The notes under the pieces were generated by a model. That model ran no database searches, was not told where the DNA came from, and was given only the letters and a program-made list of their open reading frames with translations. Position numbers and translations under genes: made by a program. DNA of 64,000 bases from JBCDBD01 sp039184335 (GTDB lineage Bacteria; Bacteroidota; Bacteroidia; Flavobacteriales; Flavobacteriaceae), in assembly GCA_039184335.1 (NCBI GenBank), contig JBCDBD010000015.1, forward strand, positions 1 to 64,000. The letters are read 5' to 3'. Of the stretch, positions 1 through 7,922 are shown in pieces. The number at the start of each line of letters is the position of its first letter. Position 1 is the stretch's first letter.

Positions 1-129
1 ATGGACAGCTTCCGTTCCCTGCTCAACAGGTTCGATACCACCACCGAAAGCTGGAAAGGATTCAACTACTTGGCATTCATGGTCATTGCCCTAAAAAAGT
101 TTATGAAAAAGAAAAATGAAAAAGTTTAA
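1..129 (+). CDS. C-terminal fragment of an unidentified protein, possibly an insertion-sequence transposase
   Basis: The reading frame is open from the first base to a TAA at 127-129 and gives a 42-residue basic tail ending in a lysine-rich stretch (KKFMKKKNEKV). The segment RFDTTTESWKGFNYLAF followed by a short hydrophobic run and a Lys-rich end is reminiscent of the C-terminus of some DDE transposases. This is an impression from memory, not an alignment. The first ATG in the window is probably internal, because the gene continues to the left. No terminal inverted repeat could be recognised in the 97 bases before the next gene. Confidence 0.4.
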   Translation: MDSFRSLLNRFDTTTESWKGFNYLAFMVIALKKFMKKKNEKV

Positions 130-226
130 ATCATTTCAATCGTAAAATACCAATTATAATTCAAATATATTTCCACATTGTCCCAATCGGTGGGGCGGTA
201 ATAAGATTATCTCCAGAAAAAGACCA

Positions 227-823
227 ATGAAAACAAGTAAGGGTGCCAAAAATTTCAATCCAGAACAGACTAGGGTAATCGACCAATGCGTTGATGTATT
301 GAAAAAAGATGGACTTATGTTGTATCTTACAGATACTGTCTGGTGCATCGGCTGTGACGCCACAAATCCAAAAGCGGTAAATGGAGCATATCATCTCAAA
401 AAAAGAAGTGATAGAGCACTGACATGTTTGGTTGCCGACCAAGCGATGCTCGAAAGACATGTAGAAAAAGTTCCAGATGCTGCTTATGATATCATCGATT
501 TCGCCACCAAACCAATAACCATCATCTATGACAGCCCAAAAGACATTGCCAAAAACCTTATAACCAACAACACTTTGGCCATTAGGGTAGCTTCAGATAC
601 GTTTTGCCGGTACCTCATCAATACATTTAAAAAACCTATTGTGGCAACCCCTGCCAATAGTTATGGAAGCACAGTACCACGGCTGTTATCTGACATCACT
701 CCAGAAATTTTAAAAGGAGTGGACTATGTGGTAAATTTGCAGGAAAAAGAACCGAAGAATACGCCTCCCCCATCCATCATCAAATTGGGCAATGATGGTA
801 CGGTAAAGGTAATCAGGGAATAA
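227..823 (+). CDS. Sua5/YciO/YrdC (TsaC-family) protein with altered active-site motifs
   Basis: The 198-residue protein has the full length of the TsaC family, whose members make threonylcarbamoyl-AMP from threonine, bicarbonate and ATP for the t6A37 modification of tRNA. The core is recognisable: DTVWCIGCDATNP (about 36-48), CLVAD, and a C-terminal SIIKLGNDGTVKVIRE. Several usually conserved substrate-site positions differ. The expected YPTDT is YLTDT, the basic loop reads KKRSDRA with a residue missing, and the expected STSANxSG reads ATPANSYG (bases 641-670). It may be a paralogue with changed or lost activity, or a tolerated variant. It lies 5 bases before the cca gene, so the two are probably co-transcribed. 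Family assignment is firm; activity is uncertain. Confidence 0.85.
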   Translation: MKTSKGAKNFNPEQTRVIDQCVDVLKKDGLMLYLTDTVWCIGCDATNPKAVNGAYHLKKRSDRALTCLVADQAMLERHVEKVPDAAYDIIDFATKPITIIYDSPKDIAKNLITNNTLAIRVASDTFCRYLINTFKKPIVATPANSYGSTVPRLLSDITPEILKGVDYVVNLQEKEPKNTPPPSIIKLGNDGTVKVIRE

Positions 824-828
824 GAACA

Positions 829-2256
829 ATGTTGCAAAACCACAGGCAGGCACTTCAAAATAACATCTTTAAGACCATTGGGCAATGCGCAGATGAACTG
901 CAAATGGATTGCTATGTCATTGGGGGGTATGTACGCGACTATCTTCTAAAAAGAAATAATCGAAAGGATATCGATATTGTCGCCGTTGGCAGTGGAATCA
1001 CCCTTGCCAAAAAAGTGGCCTCGATATTAAAGGGAAAACCAGAAGTCACCGTATTTAAGAATTTCGGTACTGCCATGATAAAACACTCGGGGATGGAACT
1101 CGAATTTGTAGGAGCCCGAAAAGAGAGTTACCAAAGAAACAGTAGAAAACCCATTGTTGAGAATGGTACATTGCAAGATGACCAAAACCGAAGGGATTTT
1201 ACCATCAATGCCCTTGCGCTTTCGTTGAACCAAGACCGTTTTGGATTGCTTTTGGACCCCTTCAATGGTCTGGTCGATTTAGCAAACCGTATTATAAAAA
1301 CCCCGTTAACGCCAAATGTCACCTACTCAGATGACCCTTTGCGCATGATGCGGGCCATCCGTTTTGCAACGCAATTGGACTTTACCATTGAACTCAGGTC
1401 ATTACAGGCCATCACAGAAAACAAAGACCGTATCAAGATAGTATCAAAGGAAAGGATTGTCGATGAACTTCATAAGATACTGCTGAGTCCGACCCCTTCA
1501 ATAGGCTTGGCATTGCTGCATGAAACAGGCTTGCTTCCCATTGTCCTTCCTGAGCTTTCTGCTTTAAAGGGGATTGAAGAAATCGAAGGTCAGCGGCATA
1601 AAGATAATTTTTGGCATACACTCGAAGTCGTCGATAACATCGCAAAAAACACGGATAACCTTTGGCTACGATGGGCCGCCCTACTACACGATATTGGCAA
1701 GGCTCCCACAAAGCGTTTTGACAAAAAAATTGGATGGACTTTTCATGCACACGAATTTGTAGGTTCAAAAATGGTCTATAGACTTTTTAAAAGGCTGCGA
1801 ATGCCTTTGAATGATAAAATGAAGTTTGTCCAAAAAATGGTTTTGATGAGTTCGAGACCTATCATACTTTCTGAAGACCACGTAACAGACGCTGCGGTAA
1901 GACGTTTAGTTTTTGATGCCGGCAATTTCGTCAACGATTTAATGACCCTCTGCGAAGCGGATATCACTACCAAAAACCCTAGAAAACAACGTAGGTACAA
2001 AGAAAATTTCAAACTTGTTAGGCAAAAGATCGTTGAAGTCGAAGAGCGTGACCGTATTCGAAATTTTCAGCCACCCATTTCAGGCGAAGAAATCATGAAG
2101 GTCTTTAATTTAGAGCCTTCCAAAAAAATTGGTATCATTAAAGAGGCCATCAAAGAAGCCATACTTGAAGGTGAAATTCCGAATGAATATGACGCTGCCT
2201 ATGAGTACATGCTCCAAAAAGGAAAAAAAATAGGGTTAAAACCAGTATCAACATGA
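829..2256 (+). CDS. cca: CCA tRNA nucleotidyltransferase with HD domain
   Basis: The 475-residue protein adds or repairs the 3'-terminal CCA of tRNAs. The class II nucleotidyltransferase head is visible as GGYVRDYLL (about 32-40), the metal-binding DIDIVAVGSG, and RRDFTINALAL (about 124-134). The RNA-binding helical region follows, including DPLRMMRAIRFATQL. A C-terminal HD phosphohydrolase-type domain shows LLHDIGKAPT and a preceding HxxxFWHTLEV. The HD-containing layout is typical of Bacteroidota. The stop overlaps the start of the heme A synthase gene by 4 bases (ATGA), pointing to coupled translation. Confidence 0.95.
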   Translation: MLQNHRQALQNNIFKTIGQCADELQMDCYVIGGYVRDYLLKRNNRKDIDIVAVGSGITLAKKVASILKGKPEVTVFKNFGTAMIKHSGMELEFVGARKESYQRNSRKPIVENGTLQDDQNRRDFTINALALSLNQDRFGLLLDPFNGLVDLANRIIKTPLTPNVTYSDDPLRMMRAIRFATQLDFTIELRSLQAITENKDRIKIVSKERIVDELHKILLSPTPSIGLALLHETGLLPIVLPELSALKGIEEIEGQRHKDNFWHTLEVVDNIAKNTDNLWLRWAALLHDIGKAPTKRFDKKIGWTFHAHEFVGSKMVYRLFKRLRMPLNDKMKFVQKMVLMSSRPIILSEDHVTDAAVRRLVFDAGNFVNDLMTLCEADITTKNPRKQRRYKENFKLVRQKIVEVEERDRIRNFQPPISGEEIMKVFNLEPSKKIGIIKEAIKEAILEGEIPNEYDAAYEYMLQKGKKIGLKPVST

Positions 2257-3284
2257 AAAAGTTTGGGCGATTGGCCAAAATATCCTTGATACTTGTCTAT
2301 TTGGTCATTGCTGCCGGTGCTGTGGTACGTATGACAGGCAGTGGTATGGGGTGCCCAGATTGGCCCAAGTGTTTCGGGTATTACATTCCTCCAACTGATG
2401 CGCAGACATTGCAATGGCAGGCCCAAAGAACATTTGAAAAAGGTCAGGTAATCATCATAAATGAAAGCCTGAAGATTGCCAAATCTGATTTTAAGACAGG
2501 CCTTGCATACAACGAAACAAATTGGGAAAGTTATACGAAACACGATTATGCGATGTTCAATGTATGGCATACATGGATTGAATACATCAATCGCCTGTTA
2601 GGGGCTTTGGCAGGTTTGTCTACCTTATTGCTTGCTTTTTTTTCATTACGGTTTTGGAGGTCGGGCAAAAGAACGGTAATCTTCTCGTGGTTGGTCGTAT
2701 TGGGCATGGGTTTTCAGGCTTGGTTAGGGGCCACGGTCGTCCATTCGGTTTTAGAGCCCTTTAAGATAACAGTACATATGATCATGGCCCTTGTCATTGT
2801 CGCCATGCTTCTTTATGTAATAGCTACAGTTGGGCCAGTCAAGGGTGAACCATTGCCTAAGCCTACAATGGCATACCTCTTGGTCGGAGCATTGTTTTTG
2901 ACCTTGGTACAAGTAATTTTGGGCACCCAAGTACGTCAATTTGTGGATGGCCAAATCGATGTTATGGGAGAAAACACACAAAATTTATGGCTACAACGAC
3001 CAACAGTACAATTTTACATACACCGTTCATTTTCAATACTTGTTTTAGCCATCAATACCTATCTGTGGTGGACGTTCAGAAAACATAACTTTACTATGGG
3101 CATGATGAATTGGGTCATGCTGCTGATTTTTTTGGAAATACTTACCGGAATGGCCATGTATTATTTTGATTTTCCATTCTCAAGCCAACCATTACATCTT
3201 GTATTGGCCAGTTTGTTGTTCGGTGCACAGTTCTATTTGGCAATACAGGTATTAAATTCAAGAAGAATTATCAAATCTTCGTAA
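2253..3284 (+). CDS. ctaA: COX15/CtaA-family heme A synthase
   Basis: The 343-residue integral membrane protein oxidises the heme O methyl group to give heme A for the aa3-type terminal oxidase in the cytoplasmic membrane. The N-terminus carries the family signature VRMTGSGMGCPDWPKCFG (about 25-42). Heme-ligating histidines sit in EYINRLLG-type and HMIMA/YIHRSFS segments on predicted helices, and about eight hydrophobic helices are visible. Length fits the COX15 branch used by Bacteroidota. The 4-base overlap with cca suggests translational coupling rather than a shared function. Confidence 0.93.
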   Translation: MKKFGRLAKISLILVYLVIAAGAVVRMTGSGMGCPDWPKCFGYYIPPTDAQTLQWQAQRTFEKGQVIIINESLKIAKSDFKTGLAYNETNWESYTKHDYAMFNVWHTWIEYINRLLGALAGLSTLLLAFFSLRFWRSGKRTVIFSWLVVLGMGFQAWLGATVVHSVLEPFKITVHMIMALVIVAMLLYVIATVGPVKGEPLPKPTMAYLLVGALFLTLVQVILGTQVRQFVDGQIDVMGENTQNLWLQRPTVQFYIHRSFSILVLAINTYLWWTFRKHNFTMGMMNWVMLLIFLEILTGMAMYYFDFPFSSQPLHLVLASLLFGAQFYLAIQVLNSRRIIKSS

Positions 3285-3310
3285 ATTTGACCCCACTGAA
3301 TGTTTAGTCA

Positions 3311-3805
3311 ATGATTTATAAAATCAGAATCATACTTGATGCCGAAGAAGATATTTTTAGGGATATCGAAATTGAGGAAAACGATACGCTTGAAGAATTC
3401 CATAATGCAATTACCCAAGCCTTTGGATTTATAGGCAATGAAATGGCTTCATTTTACACCTGCGACCCTGAATGGAACCAAGATGAGGAAATTGCCCTTT
3501 TTGACATGGGCGAAACCAGTTCAAACGTTCGGTTGATGAACGAGACCCTTTTAAAGGATGTGCTCACCGAAAAAGATCCAAAACTAATCTACATCTATGA
3601 TTTTTTCAGTATGTGGACCTTTTTTATAGAGCTTGCTGACATTGTCGGCAAAGAAGACGGAAGGGCTTACCCAAATGTGCTGTTCAGCTTTGGGGAACTG
3701 CCAGACGCTCCCCCAGAAAAAAAATTCGAATCAACACCTGCTTTGGATTTTGATGATACCTTTGAGCGCTATGAAGACATGGACTTCGATGAAAACTGGA
3801 ACTGA
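3311..3805 (+). CDS. plasmid pRiA4b ORF-3-like family protein
   Basis: The 164-residue acidic protein begins MIYKIRIILDAEEDIFRDIEI and continues with TLEEFHNAITQAFGF, the hallmark opening of the pRiA4b ORF-3 family (also called the IS1096-element passenger type). A central YIYDFFSMWTFFIELAD and an Asp/Glu-rich tail are visible. The family has no settled biochemical function, though it was first noted on plasmids and mobile elements. It starts 26 bases after ctaA. Nothing in the sequence ties it to heme biosynthesis. Confidence 0.8.
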   Translation: MIYKIRIILDAEEDIFRDIEIEENDTLEEFHNAITQAFGFIGNEMASFYTCDPEWNQDEEIALFDMGETSSNVRLMNETLLKDVLTEKDPKLIYIYDFFSMWTFFIELADIVGKEDGRAYPNVLFSFGELPDAPPEKKFESTPALDFDDTFERYEDMDFDENWN

Positions 3806-3860
3806 ACTTACGGTTTCCATAGCCCCAAAATTGCTTACAATTTAAATCTTTGATACTGAT

Positions 3861-4919
3861 ATGCTCAACTTATACCCTGCACAAATCGAAACCATTTCAT
3901 TGCACCGCGTAGGCAATAAGAGTAAAAACGAAGTTGTTTTTCTTTCAGCGGAACCATTCACCTTGAATGATGAAATGGCCGGGCTTTTAAAAGAATATTT
4001 TTTTAAGCCTTTTCGTGAAAAAGAAGAAAATTATTTTCGATTTACCCATGATGTTGATTTAGAGTTCAACGAAATCTATAAAATCATTGCGGAACTGTTC
4101 CAAGACAGCTCTAAATTGCACCAATTGTCCAAACAGATGGTCACCCATCTTTTTGAACAGTCCAACCACCCCCATATCAAAAGTGGGGAAGTCTACATGG
4201 CATATTTGACCGATATCATCATTGACAATGAAAAAACAGACGCAGTCGGTATTTTCAAAAGTGAATTGAAACACGATTTTCTACAGTTTGAGGAAAAAAA
4301 ACAAAATCTTGAAATCGTAATACAACAGGGAATCAACACCAACAAATTGGATAAGGGGTGTCTGGTCTTCAATACCGACAAAGAAAATGGCTTTAAAGTG
4401 CTCTCGGTCGATAGCAATCGTTACGACACCAAATACTGGCTAGAAAATTTTTTAGGTCTGCAGCCCCTTACCGATGAAAATTTCTATACCAAAAATTACT
4501 TGAAATTCTGTCAAAACTTTGCAAAAGACGTGGTATTGCCGGCTGAGGACAAACAACAAGAGGTGCTCTTCATGAACCGTGCGGTCAACCATTTTGCAAA
4601 AAATGATGCATTTGAAGAGAGTCACTTCTTGAACGAGGTCATGGACAACCCCGAGCTTATCCCTGAATTCAAGCACTACAAAGTAGAGAAAGGACCCAAG
4701 TACAGCATTGAGGATGTATCGAACTTTGATATCGCCAATAAAGCCGTCTCAGATGCGCGAAAGAAAATCAAGAATGTCATCAACTTAGATACCAACATCC
4801 AGATCAAGATGGACTTTATCAATGCTGAATCAGCAGAAAAGTTCGTAGAAAAAGGGTGGGATGAAGAACGGCAGATGTACTATTATTTGGTCTATTTCAA
4901 CAAAGAAGAAAAAAGGTAA
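3861..4919 (+). CDS. NdpA/YejK-family nucleoid-associated protein
   Basis: The 352-residue protein fits the nucleoid-associated NdpA (YejK) family in length and in landmarks: an N-terminal QIETISLHRVGNKSKNE, a middle AYLTDIIIDNE and VGIFKSELK, and LQQGINTNKLDKG-like text around residue 150. E. coli YejK co-purifies with the nucleoid and contacts topoisomerase IV and gyrase; a similar role here is inferred. It follows the pRiA4b-like gene by 55 bases on the same strand and converges on the unknown gene that ends 3 bases beyond its stop. Confidence 0.8.
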   Translation: MLNLYPAQIETISLHRVGNKSKNEVVFLSAEPFTLNDEMAGLLKEYFFKPFREKEENYFRFTHDVDLEFNEIYKIIAELFQDSSKLHQLSKQMVTHLFEQSNHPHIKSGEVYMAYLTDIIIDNEKTDAVGIFKSELKHDFLQFEEKKQNLEIVIQQGINTNKLDKGCLVFNTDKENGFKVLSVDSNRYDTKYWLENFLGLQPLTDENFYTKNYLKFCQNFAKDVVLPAEDKQQEVLFMNRAVNHFAKNDAFEESHFLNEVMDNPELIPEFKHYKVEKGPKYSIEDVSNFDIANKAVSDARKKIKNVINLDTNIQIKMDFINAESAEKFVEKGWDEERQMYYYLVYFNKEEKR

Positions 4920-4921
4920 GG

Positions 4922-5977
4922 TTAAAATTTCCGTTCAATGATCTCTTTGGTACTCACGTCTTGATAGTTGCGCTTGACAAAATCCAATGCCAGATCCAAG
5001 ATTTGCCCCATGGTCGAACATTTTTTGAAATTCATGTCCTTGGTAAGGTCGTATATCTGAAGCTTCAACTTATCGATATGTGCAGGCAGTGAAACTGCAT
5101 CGGTCTTTGAAATGCTCACAAGACGGCGTATTCGATTACCTGAACTTATGATTCGCTTGGCCACAATTGAGCGCTCCTCTATTTTGTATTGGTCCACTGA
5201 GTTTTTCTGTAATTTGGTACGTACCAGTTCGACCATTTGATAGTTTTCTTTAAAAAACTGAGGGCGATAGACCTTTAGATTTCCTTCAAAACACTGTTGA
5301 TCAAAGTCGATGGCCCGAATGCGGTAGACCACATGATCAAAATCATGAACAGGTACAATCACATAATTGTACGCACGCATATCACCCAATAACCGAATCA
5401 TGCAGCGTTCATTGAACTTTACAAATTCCTTGGCCAATTGTGACTTTTCAGATGCTGTGCATTTTGGAAGCATTTCCTTGATGAATACATCACCTGGGAT
5501 ACCTGCAATGTGCTCTTCGATCAAGGTGTCTTTATATACCAAAAAATTCAAGTTATACGGTGAGAGCATGTGCTCAAGTTCAAGGCCATAGACCCTTGAA
5601 GCATCGGTCTTCTTTACATAGAAATAAGTAAAGTTGTCATTCAGAATGTTTCGCACCTTTATCCGAAAAGGTTTTGAATTACCGAAAGTGCAATAGTCCA
5701 CCGCATCAATGTTCAGGTATTCCAAGATACGCTCACTACCATCTGAATGTAAAATGGAATAGACCTTTTTAAGGCTCATATCAATTTCTTCGCGTTCAAA
5801 ATCAGAATAGTAGACGCGTACCCATAGGGTATCTTCCCCATTGGCATCATACACCACAATCGAGCCTGAAAAACGGAGTAGGTCTTCATAAAAAATGGGA
5901 ATTTCTATTTTTCGACTATACCGATGCAGGTATCCATCCAATTTTTTGTTGATAGGATAGGCGGGCTTCTTCTTTGA
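4922..5977 (-). CDS. conserved protein of unknown function with a faint kinase-like motif
   Basis: The frame is open from 6040, but the methionine at 5977 (MSKKKPAYPINKKLDGYL) is the more likely start because the upstream residues look like read-through of an A/T-rich leader; that gives 351 residues. No family is recognised with confidence. Residues DMRAYNYVIVPV followed about 15 residues later by RAIDFDQQ resemble the D-x-x-x-x-N plus DFD/DFG arrangement of protein-kinase-like and HipA-like folds. The rest is rich in charged residues with no membrane segment or signal peptide. It diverges from the ABC transporter genes starting at 6074. Confidence 0.65.
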   Translation of the reverse strand, partial: SKKKPAYPINKKLDGYLHRYSRKIEIPIFYEDLLRFSGSIVVYDANGEDTLWVRVYYSDFEREEIDMSLKKVYSILHSDGSERILEYLNIDAVDYCTFGNSKPFRIKVRNILNDNFTYFYVKKTDASRVYGLELEHMLSPYNLNFLVYKDTLIEEHIAGIPGDVFIKEMLPKCTASEKSQLAKEFVKFNERCMIRLLGDMRAYNYVIVPVHDFDHVVYRIRAIDFDQQCFEGNLKVYRPQFFKENYQMVELVRTKLQKNSVDQYKIEERSIVAKRIISSGNRIRRLVSISKTDAVSLPAHIDKLKLQIYDLTKDMNFKKCSTMGQILDLALDFVKRNYQDVSTKEIIERKF

Positions 5978-6073
5978 CATCAACCTCTCGTCAGACATTC
6001 GCTGTATTCTTTTGTAACAAAAACGTAAAATCCTCGTCAAGTTACTATAAACAAACGTAAAAACGATTTCCTT

Positions 6074-6970
6074 TTGAAAACGATACTTACCGTTGACGGC
6101 CTTACTAAAAAATTCGGGCCTCTAACCGCCGTAAACGACCTTTCCTTTACTATAGAAAAAGGGAATGTTTATGGGATTTTAGGTCCCAATGGAAGCGGAA
6201 AATCGACCACTTTAGGCATTATCTTAAATGTGGCGAACCGAACTTCAGGCAACTTCAGTTGGTTTGATGGTACCACCTCTACCCACGAAGCCTTAAAAAA
6301 GGTAGGGGCCATTATAGAAAGGCCCAATTTCTATCCGTACATGACTGCGATCCAAAACCTGAAATTGGTCTGTAAGATAAAAGAGGTCGCCGAAGAAAAA
6401 ATAAAGGAAAAATTGCAATTGGTCGGACTTTGGGAACGAAAAGACAGTAAGTTCAAAACCTATTCATTGGGAATGAAACAACGGTTGGCCATCGCCTCTG
6501 CCCTATTGAACGATCCCGAAATACTGATTTTGGATGAGCCTACCAATGGGCTCGACCCTCAGGGTATACACCAAATTCGCGAGATCATCAAAAAAATTGC
6601 AGGTGAGGGCACCACAATATTGCTGGCCTCACATTTATTGGACGAGGTTGAAAAGGTCTGTAGCCATGTGGTCATCTTACGAAAAGGAGTCAATTTATAT
6701 GCTGGGCCAGTAGATGGGATGTTGGCAAGCCATGGTTTTTTTGAACTAAAGGCAGAAAATATGGACGCACTTCGCAAGTTGCTCGACAACAATATCAGTT
6801 TCGGAAAGATAGCAACCGAAAACGGCACCTTGACCGCCTACCTCAAAGAAGAGATGAATGCCGAAGAACTGAACAAAATGTTGTACGAAAAAGGGATTAT
6901 ACTTTCCCATTTGGTGAAACGAAAGGAAAGTTTGGAAGCTCAGTTCTTGACCTTAACCAAAAACGATTAA
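6074..6970 (+). CDS. ABC transporter ATP-binding protein
   Basis: The 298-residue ATPase shows Walker A GPNGSGKST (37-45), the signature YSLGMKQRL and Walker B ILILDEPTNGLDP, followed by the H-loop ASHLLDEVEKVC. The C-terminal extension of about 80 residues is typical of the DRA/CcmA-type ATPases that pair with an ABC-2 permease. The start codon is TTG at 6074. The frame has no earlier methionine, and the product starts sensibly with KTILTVDGLTKKFG. It lies 11 bases before the permease gene. The substrate is unknown; such pairs export lipids, antibiotics or polypeptides. Confidence 0.92.
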   Translation: MKTILTVDGLTKKFGPLTAVNDLSFTIEKGNVYGILGPNGSGKSTTLGIILNVANRTSGNFSWFDGTTSTHEALKKVGAIIERPNFYPYMTAIQNLKLVCKIKEVAEEKIKEKLQLVGLWERKDSKFKTYSLGMKQRLAIASALLNDPEILILDEPTNGLDPQGIHQIREIIKKIAGEGTTILLASHLLDEVEKVCSHVVILRKGVNLYAGPVDGMLASHGFFELKAENMDALRKLLDNNISFGKIATENGTLTAYLKEEMNAEELNKMLYEKGIILSHLVKRKESLEAQFLTLTKND

Positions 6971-6981
6971 TAAAAAAACGA

Positions 6982-7815
6982 ATGGTACGCTTATTACAGA
7001 TAGAATTCATCAAACTTTGGAACAATAGGGCAAGTAAGATTTTAATTACTTCTTATTTCATCCTACTCACTTCAATTGCCCTGGTTGCAGCCATAAAGTT
7101 TGACATAGGGCCCGTAAAATTCCACTTGGCTGAACAGGGAATCTTTAACTTTCCATACATATGGCACTTTAATACATTTATCACGGCCATATTCAAGTTG
7201 TTCTTGGCCATTGTAATCGTATCAATGATGGCTAACGAATACAGCAATAAGACCATTAAGCAAAACCTGATCGATGGCTTGAGCAAAAAAGAATTTGTCC
7301 TCTCAAAATTCTTGACGGTCATTTCATTTGCGTTGATTTCAACGGTGTTTGTCTTCGCAGTATCAATGATTTTGGGGCTGGTCTATTCTGATTATAATGA
7401 AATTGCCATCATTTTTTCAGATCTGGAATTTTTGTTGGCCTTTTTTATAAAGCTCGTCGGATTCTTTTCATTTTGCCTGTTTGCAGGCATCTTGGTCAAA
7501 CGTTCTGCCTTTGCTTTGGGGTTTTTGATCCTATGGCAGATTTTTGAAGGCTTTGTGAGAGGCATGTTGCGCTGGAAGGTCTTGGATGGTGATGGTACTG
7601 ATTCGGTCATGGGGTTTTTTCCGTTAAATTCAATGTTCAACCTCATCAAGGAACCATTCACCCGATTGGGGGCAGTACAGACAGTAGCTGGTCAGATTGG
7701 TGAGGAATTCGAACTGGACTATCATGTACATTGGTATGAAATGTTGATTGTTCTAGGTTGGACCGCAATTTTCATCTATTTATCCCATGCACTATTAAAA
7801 GAGCGTGACCTGTAG
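6982..7815 (+). CDS. ABC-2 type transporter permease
   Basis: The 277-residue membrane protein begins LLQIEFIKLWNNRASKIL, the usual cytoplasmic entry of ABC-2 permeases. About six hydrophobic segments follow, with a large extracytoplasmic loop after the first. The segment MMANEYSNKTIKQNLIDGLSKKEF matches the conserved N-E-Y-x-x-x-T-x-K/R-Q stretch of this family, and the C-terminus is a single helix ending in LLKERDL. It forms an operon with the ATPase directly upstream. Substrate cannot be told from sequence. Confidence 0.88.
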   Translation: MVRLLQIEFIKLWNNRASKILITSYFILLTSIALVAAIKFDIGPVKFHLAEQGIFNFPYIWHFNTFITAIFKLFLAIVIVSMMANEYSNKTIKQNLIDGLSKKEFVLSKFLTVISFALISTVFVFAVSMILGLVYSDYNEIAIIFSDLEFLLAFFIKLVGFFSFCLFAGILVKRSAFALGFLILWQIFEGFVRGMLRWKVLDGDGTDSVMGFFPLNSMFNLIKEPFTRLGAVQTVAGQIGEEFELDYHVHWYEMLIVLGWTAIFIYLSHALLKERDL

Positions 7816-7922
7816 GGTATTCGCAGTTTGACCATAGCTGTATTGGGTCGACACCCGAGCTTATCCTGCGTACAACCCGAACGCCATTTCTTTTTAGTCC
7901 GGGCCTTTCGTATTTTTAACCA

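Noticed and set aside
1..226. A complete insertion sequence at the left edge
   Set aside because: Only a possible transposase tail is visible, and no terminal inverted repeat or target duplication can be seen.
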